A DNA stretch of 64,000 nucleotides from Winogradskyella endarachnes (GCF_009741275.1 NZ_WOWS01000005.1:62001-126000); one strand, 5' to 3'. Shown: positions 17,430 to 26,889, counted from the stretch's first letter. Made by a program: numbers and translations. The notes: generated by a model not told the origin, from the sequence alone.

Positions 17430-19061
17430 CTACAAATCCAACCCCTTCAAACTCTCTACTCTATTTCTAGCTAAGAAATCATCGATAGTTTCAAAATGTT
17501 CGATAACGCGTTTTTCTTTAAACTCAAATACTTTTTTAGAAAGACCTTGTAGAAAATCTCTATCGTGAGAGACTAATATTAATGTGCCATCAAAATTTTG
17601 TAACGCTTCTTTCAATACATCTTTAGATTTTAAATCTAAGTGATTGGTTGGCTCATCGAGAATAAGCAGATTCACAGGTTCTAGTAAAAGTTTTACCATG
17701 GCCAATCTGGTTTTTTCTCCTCCAGAAAGCACACTTACTTTTTTATCGATATCATCGCCTCTAAACATAAAACCACCCAAGATGTTCTTAATCTGAGTAC
17801 GTACATCGCCTTTTGCCACCTCATCTACGGTTTGAAAAACCGTTAAACTTTCGTCTAACAAAGCGGCTTGATTTTGTGCAAAATAACCAACCTGTACATT
17901 ATGACCCAAAGTACAAGTCCCTTCTACATCAATTTCACCTAAAATGGCTTTTATCATTGTAGATTTTCCTTCGCCATTTCTACCCACAAAACAGACCTTC
18001 TCGCCTCTTGCAATAGACATACTTGCGTCTTTAAAAACCACGTAGTCATCATAAGATTTAGAAACGTCTTTAACCGTTACAGGATAATCGCCAGAACGCT
18101 GTGTTGCTGGAAAACGCAATCGTAATGCAGACGTATCTACCTCATCTATTTCTATACGTTCTAGTTTTTCTAACATACGCTCACGAGATGACACTTGGTT
18201 GGTTTTAGAATACGTGCCTTTAAAACGCTCTATAAAAGCCATATTATCTGCAATAAATTTTTGCTGCTCGTGGTACGCTTTTATTTGGTGTGTGCGTCTA
18301 TCTTCTCGCAATTGTAAGTAATGCGAGTAATTGGCTTTATAATCGTAAATACGTCCCATAGTAACCTCAATAGTTCTGTTGGTTATATTATCTATAAAAG
18401 CTCTATCGTGAGAAATAACTAAAACCGCATTGGCTTTGTTCACTAAAAAGTCTTCTAACCAAATGACAGATTCAATATCAATATGGTTAGTTGGCTCATC
18501 TAATAGAATTAAATCTGGCTTTTGAAGTAAAATTTTAGCCAATTCTATTCGCATGCGCCATCCACCAGAAAATTCACTTGTAGGTCTTGCAAAATCGGCT
18601 TGCTTAAATCCTAGACCTTTCAATGCTTTTTCTACTTCAGCATCATAGTTAACGTCTTCTAAAGCATAATATTTTTCGCCTAAATCCGATACACGTTCTA
18701 TGATTTTCATGTATTCATCAGATTCATAATCCGTTCTGGTTTCTAGCTGTTTGTTGAGCGCTTCCATTTCATCACGCATTTCAAATACATGTGCAAACGC
18801 TTTAGATGCTTCTTCAAAAACTGTTGTATGATCTTCGGTTAATAAGTGCTGAGGTAAATAAGCAATAACGGTATCTTTTGGAGAGCGCACATGACCACGT
18901 GTAGCATTTTGTACACCAGCAATAATTTTCATCATGGTAGATTTTCCGGCACCATTTTTACCCATTAAAGCAATTTTATCATTTTCATTAATAGTGAAAG
19001 ACACATCACTAAAAAGTGTTTGTCCACTAAATTCTACGGCTAAATTATCCACTGAAATCAT
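17430..19061 (-). CDS. ABC-F family ATPase (ribosome-associated)
   Basis: This 543-residue protein has two ABC ATPase domains and no membrane segments, the ABC-F layout. Domain 1 has Walker A GKNGAGKST, signature SGGWRMRIELA and Walker B LILLDEPTNHID. Domain 2 has GRNGEGKST, LSGGEKTRLAM and LILDEPTNHLD. The roughly 80-residue linker between them is Arg/Lys- and aromatic-rich (HQIKAYHEQQKF and following), the ribosome-contacting P-site tRNA interaction motif. ABC-F proteins of this YbiT/YkpA-like branch act on stalled or initiating ribosomes; a few give antibiotic resistance, but nothing here points to that. It is convergent with the methyltransferase island, and the 161 bases between them show nothing. 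Confidence 0.93.
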   Translation of the reverse strand: MISVDNLAVEFSGQTLFSDVSFTINENDKIALMGKNGAGKSTMMKIIAGVQNATRGHVRSPKDTVIAYLPQHLLTEDHTTVFEEASKAFAHVFEMRDEMEALNKQLETRTDYESDEYMKIIERVSDLGEKYYALEDVNYDAEVEKALKGLGFKQADFARPTSEFSGGWRMRIELAKILLQKPDLILLDEPTNHIDIESVIWLEDFLVNKANAVLVISHDRAFIDNITNRTIEVTMGRIYDYKANYSHYLQLREDRRTHQIKAYHEQQKFIADNMAFIERFKGTYSKTNQVSSRERMLEKLERIEIDEVDTSALRLRFPATQRSGDYPVTVKDVSKSYDDYVVFKDASMSIARGEKVCFVGRNGEGKSTMIKAILGEIDVEGTCTLGHNVQVGYFAQNQAALLDESLTVFQTVDEVAKGDVRTQIKNILGGFMFRGDDIDKKVSVLSGGEKTRLAMVKLLLEPVNLLILDEPTNHLDLKSKDVLKEALQNFDGTLILVSHDRDFLQGLSKKVFEFKEKRVIEHFETIDDFLARNRVESLKGLDL

Positions 19062-19235
19062 GTTATCAATTTTAAAGATGCAAAACTACTAAAAAGGAAA
19101 GGTTTTATTTTTTTGAATGTATAGAAAATATCACCTCTAATTATTTCAGTTTAATCTATTAGTAATAACGTTAAACCAAACCAATGCTATTCTATACTTT
19201 TAAGTAAATAAGATTTAACCATTAAATAAAACATT

Positions 19236-19385
19236 ATGATTATTACAAAAGTATTAGGTTTAACAAGTGCATTCACAAAGAGTAAAAAGGCAAAAATTGC
19301 TATTTTAGGTTTAGAAATGGCAGTACTCGGTTACGCGCTTTATCAAAAGAAACGACAAAACAAAAATAAACGCATTAAATCTTAG
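19236..19385 (+). CDS. Small single-span membrane protein (49 aa)
   Basis: A 49-codon frame runs from ATG at 19236 to TAG at 19383. The product has a short amphipathic N-terminus, a hydrophobic segment of about 16 residues (AIAILGLEMAVLGYAL-like, residues about 20-36) and a very basic tail (KKRQNKNKRIKS), which would place the C-terminus inside. Codon use resembles the neighbours and an AT-rich leader precedes it. No homologue is recognised. It fills the space between the divergent ABC-F gene and sua5. Confidence 0.5.
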   Translation: MIITKVLGLTSAFTKSKKAKIAILGLEMAVLGYALYQKKRQNKNKRIKS

Positions 19386-19403
19386 TAATATTAGATTTTG
19401 AAG

Positions 19404-19411
19404 TAATTTTG
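19404..19411 (+). promoter_or_regulatory. Candidate -7 element of sua5
   Basis: TAATTTTG fits the Bacteroidota -7 consensus TAnnTTTG and lies 18 bases before the sua5 start codon. No good -33 TTTG is present at the usual distance. Confidence 0.4.
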
Positions 19412-19429
19412 CAAGGTTTTATTTAGACT

Positions 19430-20410
19430 ATGAGCATCATTTCAAAAGACATATCAAAAGCTATACAACTCTTAACAGAAGAACATGTTGTGGCAATCCC
19501 AACTGAAACGGTTTATGGATTAGCAGGAAATATTTATAGCGAAAAAGCCATAAAAGCTATTTTTGAAACTAAAAAACGTCCGTTTTTTAATCCACTTATT
19601 GTTCATATTCCGTCTATTGATACGCTCTCAACTATTGTAGAATACATTCCTGAAAAAGCAAAATTGTTGGCCAAAGCCTTTTGGCCAGGACCAATAACTT
19701 TGGTGTTAAAAAAGAAAGCTATAATCCCAGATTTAATTACTGGAGGAAAAGACACCGTTGCTGTACGCGTGCCAAATCATTCTACTACGTTAGAATTGTT
19801 ACGTAAATTAGATTTTCCGTTAGCAGCACCAAGTGCCAATCCGTTTAGTAGTATTAGTCCAACCACAGCCCAACACGTAGAATCTTATTTTAAAGACACA
19901 ATTAAAATGGTTTTAGATGGTGGTGCTTGTACTAGTGGAATAGAATCTACAATTATAGGTTTTGAAAACGATGAGCCCATAATTTACAGATTAGGCTCAA
20001 CTGCCATAGAAGCTATTGAAGCAGTTGTTGGTAAAATTGAAATTAAAAATTCTATCACCGAATCTCAAAAGGTAGAAACACAAGAAACACCTGATGCTCC
20101 TGGTATGTTAGCACGCCATTATGCACCCAAAACTAAAACGGTTTTAACCGAAAACATTACAGAAACTATAAACTTATATACTAATCAACGTATTGGTATT
20201 TTAGTTTTTAATTCTGATTTTGAAAACCCTCTGATTGAAACTCAAATTATTCTATCTAAAAACGGAAATTTAGAAGAAGCCGCTTCAAAATTATACGATG
20301 CGCTACATCAATTAGACACCTTTGATTTAGATATTATTATTGCCGAAAAATTTCCGGATTATGGACTTGGAAAATCTATAAATGATAGACTATTAAGAGC
20401 GACTAAATAA
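19430..20410 (+). CDS. L-threonylcarbamoyladenylate synthase (Sua5/YrdC family)
   Basis: This 326-residue protein makes threonylcarbamoyl-AMP from threonine, bicarbonate and ATP, the first step of the t6A37 modification of ANN-decoding tRNAs. The N-terminal 200 residues are a YrdC domain: the AIPTETVYGLAGN substrate motif, the KKRPFFNPLIVHI segment, FWPGPITLVL, and PSANPFSSISPT. The C-terminal 110 residues, after a linker carrying PGMLARHYAPKT, form the Sua5 domain, so this is the long Sua5 type and not the short TsaC type. It is a stand-alone housekeeping gene. Confidence 0.95.
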   Translation: MSIISKDISKAIQLLTEEHVVAIPTETVYGLAGNIYSEKAIKAIFETKKRPFFNPLIVHIPSIDTLSTIVEYIPEKAKLLAKAFWPGPITLVLKKKAIIPDLITGGKDTVAVRVPNHSTTLELLRKLDFPLAAPSANPFSSISPTTAQHVESYFKDTIKMVLDGGACTSGIESTIIGFENDEPIIYRLGSTAIEAIEAVVGKIEIKNSITESQKVETQETPDAPGMLARHYAPKTKTVLTENITETINLYTNQRIGILVFNSDFENPLIETQIILSKNGNLEEAASKLYDALHQLDTFDLDIIIAEKFPDYGLGKSINDRLLRATK

Positions 20411-20560
20411 AAATATTCAGCTGTATGCAATTATTAAATCATGTATTCAGTTTTTTTCAATCTTAACGAAAAGAAGAACTCGTATTTCAACTTCTAAAAC
20501 ATATTTTTTTCCGCTATTCTAAATTTAAGCCTTATTTTTATAAAAAAAGCTGCTTAAAAG

Positions 20561-21466
20561 ATGAATGCCTTAAAAGTAATAATCTACTTTTCTATCTTTA
20601 AATACCCTTTAACTAAAGAGGAGATTTATAGGTTTTCGTCTGCAGATAATCTTCAAGAAATAGAAAATGAGCTATTAGAATTAATTCAAAAAAAAATCAT
20701 CTTTAAAATAGGTGAATTTTACGCAGATACTAATAATTTAGCTATAGTACAGAGACGAATTAAAGGAAATAAAATGGCAGAAGAAATTATGCCAAAAGCT
20801 TTAAAACGCGCAAAACTAATTATGTCATTTCCTTACGTAGAATCGGTTTCAATCTCTGGAAGTTTAGCCAAAAACTACTACGATGACAATGGTGATATTG
20901 ATTTTTTTATTATCACTAAACCTCAAAAATTATGGTTAGCAAGAACATTTTTAATTCTATTTAAAAAAATATTTTTACTTAACTCTAGAAAATATTTTTG
21001 CGTGAATTATTTTATAAGTTCTAGTTATCTTAAAATTGATGAACAGAACAGATTCACAGCTACAGAATTGATAACATTAAAGCCTGTTTATGGTAAAACC
21101 GTTTTTAACAATTTTCTCGCCGAGAACCAATGGGCTTTTAATTTATACCCTAATAAATCCATAGACAAAACTTCTCTTGCAGAGAATTTTAAAAAACCTA
21201 TTTGGAGTAGCGTTTTAGAAGTTATATTTAATAATAAAATTGGAGAAAAATTAGATGTAATTTTCAAAAGAATCACACTTAATAAGTGGAAATCTAAGTT
21301 TAAAAACCTTAGAAAAAAAGAATTTGAAGTGGCTATGAAATCTACAAATGATGTGTCTAAGCATCATCCTAAAAATTATCAAACACATGTTATAGTATCA
21401 TTAAACGAACGTTATAAAGATAAAAATAAGGCGTTTAACCTTAACCTAACTATGGAACATGCTTAA
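20561..21466 (+). CDS. Nucleotidyltransferase-fold protein with an N-terminal winged-helix-like part
   Basis: The protein has 301 residues. Residues 1 to about 60 (KYPLTKEEIYRFS, then a short basic hairpin) resemble a winged helix. Residues 95-115 hold the signature of the pol-beta nucleotidyltransferase superfamily: SISGSLAKNYYDDNGDIDF with G100-S101 and the metal-binding D112 and D114. It may transfer a nucleotide to an unknown acceptor, or be a minimal inactive member; a third acidic residue was not placed. Its last 8 bases overlap the following radical SAM gene, so the two are translationally coupled. Function unknown; see the cluster finding at 20561-23706. Confidence 0.7.
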   Translation: MNALKVIIYFSIFKYPLTKEEIYRFSSADNLQEIENELLELIQKKIIFKIGEFYADTNNLAIVQRRIKGNKMAEEIMPKALKRAKLIMSFPYVESVSISGSLAKNYYDDNGDIDFFIITKPQKLWLARTFLILFKKIFLLNSRKYFCVNYFISSSYLKIDEQNRFTATELITLKPVYGKTVFNNFLAENQWAFNLYPNKSIDKTSLAENFKKPIWSSVLEVIFNNKIGEKLDVIFKRITLNKWKSKFKNLRKKEFEVAMKSTNDVSKHHPKNYQTHVIVSLNERYKDKNKAFNLNLTMEHA

Positions 21467-22916
21467 TGTTGTTTTTTCACATTCATATTACTATAAGTTT
21501 GACGTTAAACAATGGAACAATAAAACGCCGTATCCACCTTTAGGCACTTTATACGCAGCTTCTTATTTAAGAGAAAACGGTTATGAGGTTGGGCTTTTTG
21601 ATGCCAACCTATTAGACGACCCAAAAACGATAGAGCCATATTTAAAAAAACAATCGCCAAACTATTTTGTGTTGTACGATGATGGTTTTAACTATCTTAC
21701 CAAAATGTGCTTAACCACCATGCGTGAAGCTGCTTTTGAAATGATTAAAATTGCTAAAAAGCAAGATTGTACGGTTGTTGTCTGTAGTTCTGATTCTACG
21801 GATCATTATGAAAAATATCTCAATGCTGGAGCAGATTTTGTAATACAAGGTGAAGGTGAAATCACTTTAAAAGAACTCTTAGATGCTTTAGAAAATGACA
21901 ATGACGCATCTCAAATTAAAGGGCTAATTTTTAGAACTAAAGATGATATAATTAAAAACCCTAAACGACCTGTTCTACGTGATTTAGACATATTGCCATT
22001 ACCTGCTTGGGATTTAATAGACATAAATGCTTACAAAGATATCTGGAAAAGTGGTGGCAATGAATTCACTTTAAACATTGCTACAACGCGAGGTTGCCCA
22101 TTTAAATGTAATTGGTGCGCCAAACCTATTTATGGAAATCGATACAATTCGCATTCACCAGAATACATTACTAAACACATTAAGTTTCTATCCAATACTT
22201 TTGGTGTGCATCGGTTTTGGATGTGTGATGATATTTTTGGTCTTAAGCCAAATTGGGTTCAAAATTTTAATAAAGAACTTAAAAAAGAAGAGCTCTCCAT
22301 CTCGTATTACATTCAAAGTCGCGTAGATTTATTATTAAAAGAAGACACCATTGATGCTTTAGCAGAAAGCGGATTAGAAGAAGTTTGGGTTGGTGCAGAA
22401 AGTGGTTCTCAGGCTATTTTAGATGCTATGGATAAGGATACAACCATTGCTCAAATCTATGAGGCTACCCAATTATTAAAAGCCAAAAACATACGTGTGG
22501 CATTTTTTATTCAGTTTGGTTATTTGGGTGAAACTAAAGAAGATATTGCCAAAACTATTAGCATGATTAAAGAATTGGTACCAGACAATATTGGTGTTTC
22601 TGTCTCTTATCCTTTACCAGGAACCAAATTTTATGATAAAGTAAAAGACGATCTGCAACTAAAAGCCAACTGGACAGACTCTGACGATTTAGCCATGATG
22701 TTTAACGGTACATTTAATACTGAGTATTATAGAAAATTGCAACGTTATGTCCATAAAGAATTTAGAAAAAGTCAGGCATTTCAAAATATAAGAAAAGGAA
22801 TTAAAAACCCGCTTAAATTATCTAAACATCAACTGCGATCTATTGTATTACTAGGTTATTATTTGCCTTCTGCTTTTATAGACAGCATAATGCTAAGAAC
22901 TATGAATCATGAATAA
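21459..22916 (+). CDS. B12-binding-domain radical SAM protein
   Basis: The protein has 485 residues. The N-terminal 160 residues are a cobalamin-binding Rossmann domain (PPLGTLYAASYLRENGYEV, later GADFVIQGEGEITLKELL). The radical SAM core starts near residue 205 and binds the 4Fe-4S cluster through C213, C217 and C220 in RGCPFKCNWC. Later parts of the barrel include the WVGAESGSQAILDAMDK segment and FFIQFGYLGETKEDI. This class includes methylases and ring-forming enzymes (BchE, HpnJ, tryptophan methylase); the substrate cannot be read from sequence. It overlaps both neighbours by 8 bases, giving a strictly coupled nucleotidyltransferase-radical SAM-methyltransferase unit. Confidence 0.92.
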   Translation: MLNVVFSHSYYYKFDVKQWNNKTPYPPLGTLYAASYLRENGYEVGLFDANLLDDPKTIEPYLKKQSPNYFVLYDDGFNYLTKMCLTTMREAAFEMIKIAKKQDCTVVVCSSDSTDHYEKYLNAGADFVIQGEGEITLKELLDALENDNDASQIKGLIFRTKDDIIKNPKRPVLRDLDILPLPAWDLIDINAYKDIWKSGGNEFTLNIATTRGCPFKCNWCAKPIYGNRYNSHSPEYITKHIKFLSNTFGVHRFWMCDDIFGLKPNWVQNFNKELKKEELSISYYIQSRVDLLLKEDTIDALAESGLEEVWVGAESGSQAILDAMDKDTTIAQIYEATQLLKAKNIRVAFFIQFGYLGETKEDIAKTISMIKELVPDNIGVSVSYPLPGTKFYDKVKDDLQLKANWTDSDDLAMMFNGTFNTEYYRKLQRYVHKEFRKSQAFQNIRKGIKNPLKLSKHQLRSIVLLGYYLPSAFIDSIMLRTMNHE

Positions 22917-23706
22917 AGAAATGCAATACCAATCCATAAGTAAAGGGTTTTCTAAAATTTACGAGCATTATGAAGTTTTAAGTCAAAATAGCCTGATTGA
23001 TAAAGCCATGCGTCAGCAAGTATATAATCATATTAATCGTTTTATAAAACCTAATAGCAGAATATTAGAACTAAATTCTGGTAGCGGTATTGATGCTGTT
23101 TATTTTGCTTCGAGAAATCATAAAATTACCGCAACTGATATTTCTGAAGGCTCTAAAACTTATATAAATAAAAAAATAAAAGACTTAGGGCTGAATAATC
23201 TAAATTTTAAACACTATTCCTTTCTAGAATTAGAAAAATTAAAACCTCAAAAATATAATTACGCTTTTTCTAACTTTGGTGGCTTAAATTGCACAAACGA
23301 AATTGAAGTAATGGCGAAATCATTAAATGCAGTTTTAGAGGATAATGCTGTAGTTACAATGGTTGTAATGGGAAAATATTATCCGTGGGATTGGATTTAT
23401 GCATTAAAGGGAAAGTTTAAACGCGCCTTTATTAGATTTAATAAAAACGGAACCACTGCAAATATAGAGGGCGAAGCCGTTACTACTTATTACCACACAC
23501 CAAAACAATTTAAAAATAAAATGAGCTCCTATTTTAATTACATAAGTTCGGAAAACTTAGGTGTATGTTACCCTTCCGTTAACCATACTTCAATCACTAA
23601 ATTTAAAAAATTTATTAAGTTTTTAATCGTAGTAGACTCCAAATTAAGGCAACTAATTCCGGTTGGTATAGGTGATTATTATATTATGTCATTTAGGAAA
23701 AAATAA
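22909..23706 (+). CDS. Class I SAM-dependent methyltransferase
   Basis: This 265-residue protein has a Rossmann methyltransferase core. SAM-binding motif I is ILELNSGSGIDAVYFA near residues 50-65, followed by the acidic strand end ATDIS and the YNYAFSNFGGLNC strand, comparable to the YDxVxSxxxL segment. It resembles the type 11 (UbiE/BioC-like) group. It is the last gene of the three-gene operon and overlaps the radical SAM gene by 8 bases, so it probably works on the same small-molecule or lipid product (inference). It is convergent with the flippase gene, 20 bases away. Confidence 0.85.
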   Translation: MNKEMQYQSISKGFSKIYEHYEVLSQNSLIDKAMRQQVYNHINRFIKPNSRILELNSGSGIDAVYFASRNHKITATDISEGSKTYINKKIKDLGLNNLNFKHYSFLELEKLKPQKYNYAFSNFGGLNCTNEIEVMAKSLNAVLEDNAVVTMVVMGKYYPWDWIYALKGKFKRAFIRFNKNGTTANIEGEAVTTYYHTPKQFKNKMSSYFNYISSENLGVCYPSVNHTSITKFKKFIKFLIVVDSKLRQLIPVGIGDYYIMSFRKK

Positions 23707-23726
23707 AGGGATTATTTCTTAAGTAT

Positions 23727-24902
23727 TTATCCCATTTTTCTGTAGAGATAGAAGCAAATACTTTCGTGTAATAGTATAGAGAGAATTATTCCATATACGT
23801 CCAAAAAACTTCCAAAGCATAAAAGGGAAACAACCAATACTACTAATTGAGTCTTTGATATTGAGAAAATAGATGCATATTTTTTTAGCCTAAAACTCAT
23901 AATTTGATAGGGTGTACTCATTATTATTGGTATAATAGAAAATGATGCGAGCGCTAAATAATAAGAAATATTTTGATTGATAAATTTCTCAGATAACAAC
24001 TCTCTAAATAAAAATAGACAGACTATTGTACTTGCAAATATAATAATAGTAAGTATTTTAAACTTTGAAACTGTAACACCAATAACTGATCTTATTTGCT
24101 TTGTTTCAAATGTTTCTGGTAAGACACTAAAAAACAGATTTCCTGTAGCATTTCTAATAACCATTATCATCTTATCAATAATAGATATAACTCCTGCAAT
24201 GTGCGCTCCAAAAAACAAATGTGTAAGCGGAATTGTTATCATAACTATTACAGCATTTGTAAATTGAATTAAAAATAAATTGACGTCCTGTTTAAAAAAT
24301 TTTATTAGCAATGAGAACTTTGAAAGTTTAAAATTTAGATCCCAACCTAAATACCGTAATACTAAAATTGATACCACTAACTCTGAAGTACCTATAATAA
24401 AGTTAGTCCAAAAATAATTAGACGTGCTTATCATAAAAAACACAACCACCACAGCTATCAATCGAGACAAAAAATTGTTAAACAGTAATAACTTATTTTT
24501 AGATAATAAAGGCAAAAAAAGCGACGGACTTATTAATTTACCAACCAAAACCATAAAAGAAAAAAGGGCAATTTTTGGTAAAACAAAAGCTAACAACAAA
24601 GTCAACATGCCAATGCATATAAAAAAGACAAAACGCACTTGTACAAGTTTATTCCAGTAAGCCTCTACCACATATTTTTTGTGTAATTTTTCTACATATG
24701 GAATTAATCTAATTGGAAAACTGTAATTACTCAAACTTGCCAATATAGCAAATACCATTTGCCAAGACATAATCTCTCCAATTTTTGAAATTTCAATTCT
24801 TTGCAAAAGCAAAAAATAAAGAACAATTGGAAAAGATAAATTTAGTAGCTGCACTAAACTCAATGTTACAAATCGCCAACCTACTTTTTTTAACATGCTC
24901 AT
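23727..24902 (-). CDS. Polysaccharide/oligosaccharide flippase-like membrane protein (Wzx/MATE-type)
   Basis: This 391-residue protein is almost entirely hydrophobic, with about 11-12 membrane segments and the loops and basic turns seen in MOP-superfamily flippases. No single motif proves the family; the length is slightly below the usual 420-480 residues. It would move a lipid-linked glycan across the inner membrane. It is the last gene of a reverse-strand operon (phosphorylase, glycosyltransferase, flippase) and starts 1 base after the glycosyltransferase stop codon. The glycosyltransferase neighbour supports a glycan role. Confidence 0.75.
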   Translation of the reverse strand: MSMLKKVGWRFVTLSLVQLLNLSFPIVLYFLLLQRIEISKIGEIMSWQMVFAILASLSNYSFPIRLIPYVEKLHKKYVVEAYWNKLVQVRFVFFICIGMLTLLLAFVLPKIALFSFMVLVGKLISPSLFLPLLSKNKLLLFNNFLSRLIAVVVVFFMISTSNYFWTNFIIGTSELVVSILVLRYLGWDLNFKLSKFSLLIKFFKQDVNLFLIQFTNAVIVMITIPLTHLFFGAHIAGVISIIDKMIMVIRNATGNLFFSVLPETFETKQIRSVIGVTVSKFKILTIIIFASTIVCLFLFRELLSEKFINQNISYYLALASFSIIPIIMSTPYQIMSFRLKKYASIFSISKTQLVVLVVSLLCFGSFLDVYGIILSILLHESICFYLYRKMG

Positions 24903-24903
24903 A

Positions 24904-25950
24904 CTATAAATTTTTTATAGTACGAATACTATTTAATCTTTTCCTTTTTAATATTTTAAAAAAAGAATTAGATAAGTTCCACCCAATATAATTTGGCATA
25001 CTTAAAGCAGAAATTAAGAGTTTGTCTTTCAATTTCATTTTTTGATTCTCTTGTTTAATTTTCTTTTTATAAGAATCTAAAAGCGATTGATATCGATTAC
25101 ATATTTCACTATAATTTTTAATCTCGTCTTTATCTATAATCTGAATTAAATAATTATCTATAAGATAACCCAATGCTGTTTTAAAAGCACCATAATTAAA
25201 TAATTGACTTTTTTTGTACTTTTTTAAAATGCTTAATTCTTCAAGAAAAATCAAATGACAATCTGTAATTCGTTTTTCACCCAGAACTCTTCTTGTGATG
25301 GATGATTTTCTGCAATAAATTTTCAATAATTTTTTAGGTATAAAAGTAATGGTTTTAGCTTTTAATATAAATTCCACAAAGTAAGGTCTATCTTCAAACC
25401 AAAGTCCTTTTTTAAAAACAATTGATTTTGCAATATCAGCCTTAAATAGTTTTCCCCAAACAGTTTCAATAGTCCGTTTTTGGTAAAATACCTTAATAAA
25501 CTCTTCGGTAGTTTCAATTTGCGAATATTCAGTATACCACTTTGTTGGCAATTCAGTTTTACCATCACCAGACAGTAAACTATAATCACAAATAATTAAA
25601 TCAGGCTTATGCTGTTTTGCTTCATCTGTAAAGGAGTTTAAAGCGTTTAATTGAAAAGCATCATCAGCATCTAAAAATGTAATATACTCGCCTGTAGCGT
25701 GTTGTAATCCTATATTTCGGGCTTCTGCTAAGCCAACATTTTTAATAGATAATACTTTAAAGTTATTAAAGCCTTCAATCTGTTTATTTACAATATCTAA
25801 AGAATTATCTGTAGAACCATCATTGATTAAAACAACTTCAAAATCAGAACAGCACTGCCTGCATATAGAATCTACACACCTCGGCAATAATTCTTCTTCA
25901 TTAAAAAAACTTACTATAACAGATATAAAGGGCTTTTTTTGCATTATCAC
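24904..25950 (-). CDS. Family 2 glycosyltransferase
   Basis: This 348-residue GT-A enzyme starts with the GT2 signature PFISVIVSFFNEEELLPRCVDSI and continues with EVVLINDGSTDNS. The metal-binding DxD motif is LDADDAF near residue 95, and ENVWGKLF-type and FEDRPYF segments follow in the acceptor half. The C-terminus is basic and may associate with the membrane. It adds a sugar from a nucleotide donor to an unknown acceptor on the cytoplasmic side. The start codon overlaps the end of the upstream phosphorylase gene by 4 bases. Confidence 0.9.
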   Translation of the reverse strand: MIMQKKPFISVIVSFFNEEELLPRCVDSICRQCCSDFEVVLINDGSTDNSLDIVNKQIEGFNNFKVLSIKNVGLAEARNIGLQHATGEYITFLDADDAFQLNALNSFTDEAKQHKPDLIICDYSLLSGDGKTELPTKWYTEYSQIETTEEFIKVFYQKRTIETVWGKLFKADIAKSIVFKKGLWFEDRPYFVEFILKAKTITFIPKKLLKIYCRKSSITRRVLGEKRITDCHLIFLEELSILKKYKKSQLFNYGAFKTALGYLIDNYLIQIIDKDEIKNYSEICNRYQSLLDSYKKKIKQENQKMKLKDKLLISALSMPNYIGWNLSNSFFKILKRKRLNSIRTIKNL

Positions 25951-26690
25951 GAAAGTAATTTTAAGAGTAATTTAAAATTAGATTTAAACGTCTTATTTAT
26001 TAATTTTAAATTGTTAGGTGGTGTCCATTGAGCATTTAATAACCTATCTGCTCCTACAGTTAAGCAAATAGCATTAAGATTATAAAAGCTTGAAAAAGCG
26101 TATATAGCAGCACATTCCATATCTATAACTTTAGCTCCTTTGTTTACAAATTCTTCTAAAAAACTAGCTGTTTCTCTAAAAGGTGCGTCTGTACTTACAC
26201 CTGCAACTTCCTTAAAATTTAATTTAGACAAAAATTCATTTACAAATTTATTATTCTGTAATTCTAAACAATCTTGGCCGTTATAAAATTTAGAACACCC
26301 TGTCATAGAAAACGACTTATTAACCACAAACAAATCTCCTGCTTTTAAATTGGTTGTTAAAATTCCGGCAAAACCTAAGTAAATGAAGGTTTTTACACCT
26401 AAAGCCCTTAATTCTTCCATAAGATTTATAACTGCAGGTGCACCATTTCCAAAATCAAAACAAATAACTAATGCATTATTGAGTACATAGTTTTTTCCAT
26501 TAATCCCCTTTAATTTCTTAGAGCGTAATTTAATTTTCTTTGAAACAACACCTCTATTAATAGTGAGTATAGCAATACTAGGTAAGGCCTTAAAATTATA
26601 TTGTTTATGTTCTTTTTTCCATAAAACTAATCTGTTGACGTCTAAAACAGGTTTTTCTTTATAGAATTCTTCTTTAATTATTTGGTACAA
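25947..26690 (-). CDS. Nucleoside phosphorylase family protein
   Basis: This 247-residue protein fits the purine/uridine phosphorylase superfamily. It has a central FGNGAPAVINLMEEL segment (phosphate-site glycine-rich turn and helix), KTFIYLGFAGIL, and the ribose-binding VIDMECAAIYAFS near residue 180, followed by a conserved GAD. It would cleave a nucleoside with phosphate to base and pentose 1-phosphate, although hydrolase members (MTA/SAH nucleosidase, futalosine hydrolase) share the fold and cannot be excluded. It is the first gene of an operon whose other members are a glycosyltransferase and a flippase, an unusual setting for a salvage enzyme. Confidence 0.75.
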   Translation of the reverse strand: MYQIIKEEFYKEKPVLDVNRLVLWKKEHKQYNFKALPSIAILTINRGVVSKKIKLRSKKLKGINGKNYVLNNALVICFDFGNGAPAVINLMEELRALGVKTFIYLGFAGILTTNLKAGDLFVVNKSFSMTGCSKFYNGQDCLELQNNKFVNEFLSKLNFKEVAGVSTDAPFRETASFLEEFVNKGAKVIDMECAAIYAFSSFYNLNAICLTVGADRLLNAQWTPPNNLKLINKTFKSNFKLLLKLLS

Positions 26691-26824
26691 AACATCTTCA
26701 TTTTAGTATTAATAGATGCTTAAAGATAACTGTATTTACTTAGAACATTAGCGCATCAAAATAAATTCAATAATAGAATATTGAATACCATTGATTCTCA
26801 GCACAAAAAAAACACTTCACTAGG

Positions 26825-26855
26825 TTTGGTAATCTCATAGTTTATCGTACATTTG
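26825..26855 (+). promoter_or_regulatory. Promoter of rplM-rpsI (TTTG-N19-TAnnTTTG)
   Basis: TTTG at 26825-26828 is separated by 19 bases from TACATTTG at 26848-26855, an exact match to the Bacteroidota primary sigma factor consensus. Transcription would start near 26862, leaving an untranslated leader of about 64 bases, longer than the other short leaders in this window. Confidence 0.75.
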
Positions 26856-26889
26856 CAAACTCTTTTTTAAGAAGAAGAATGTTTAATCT

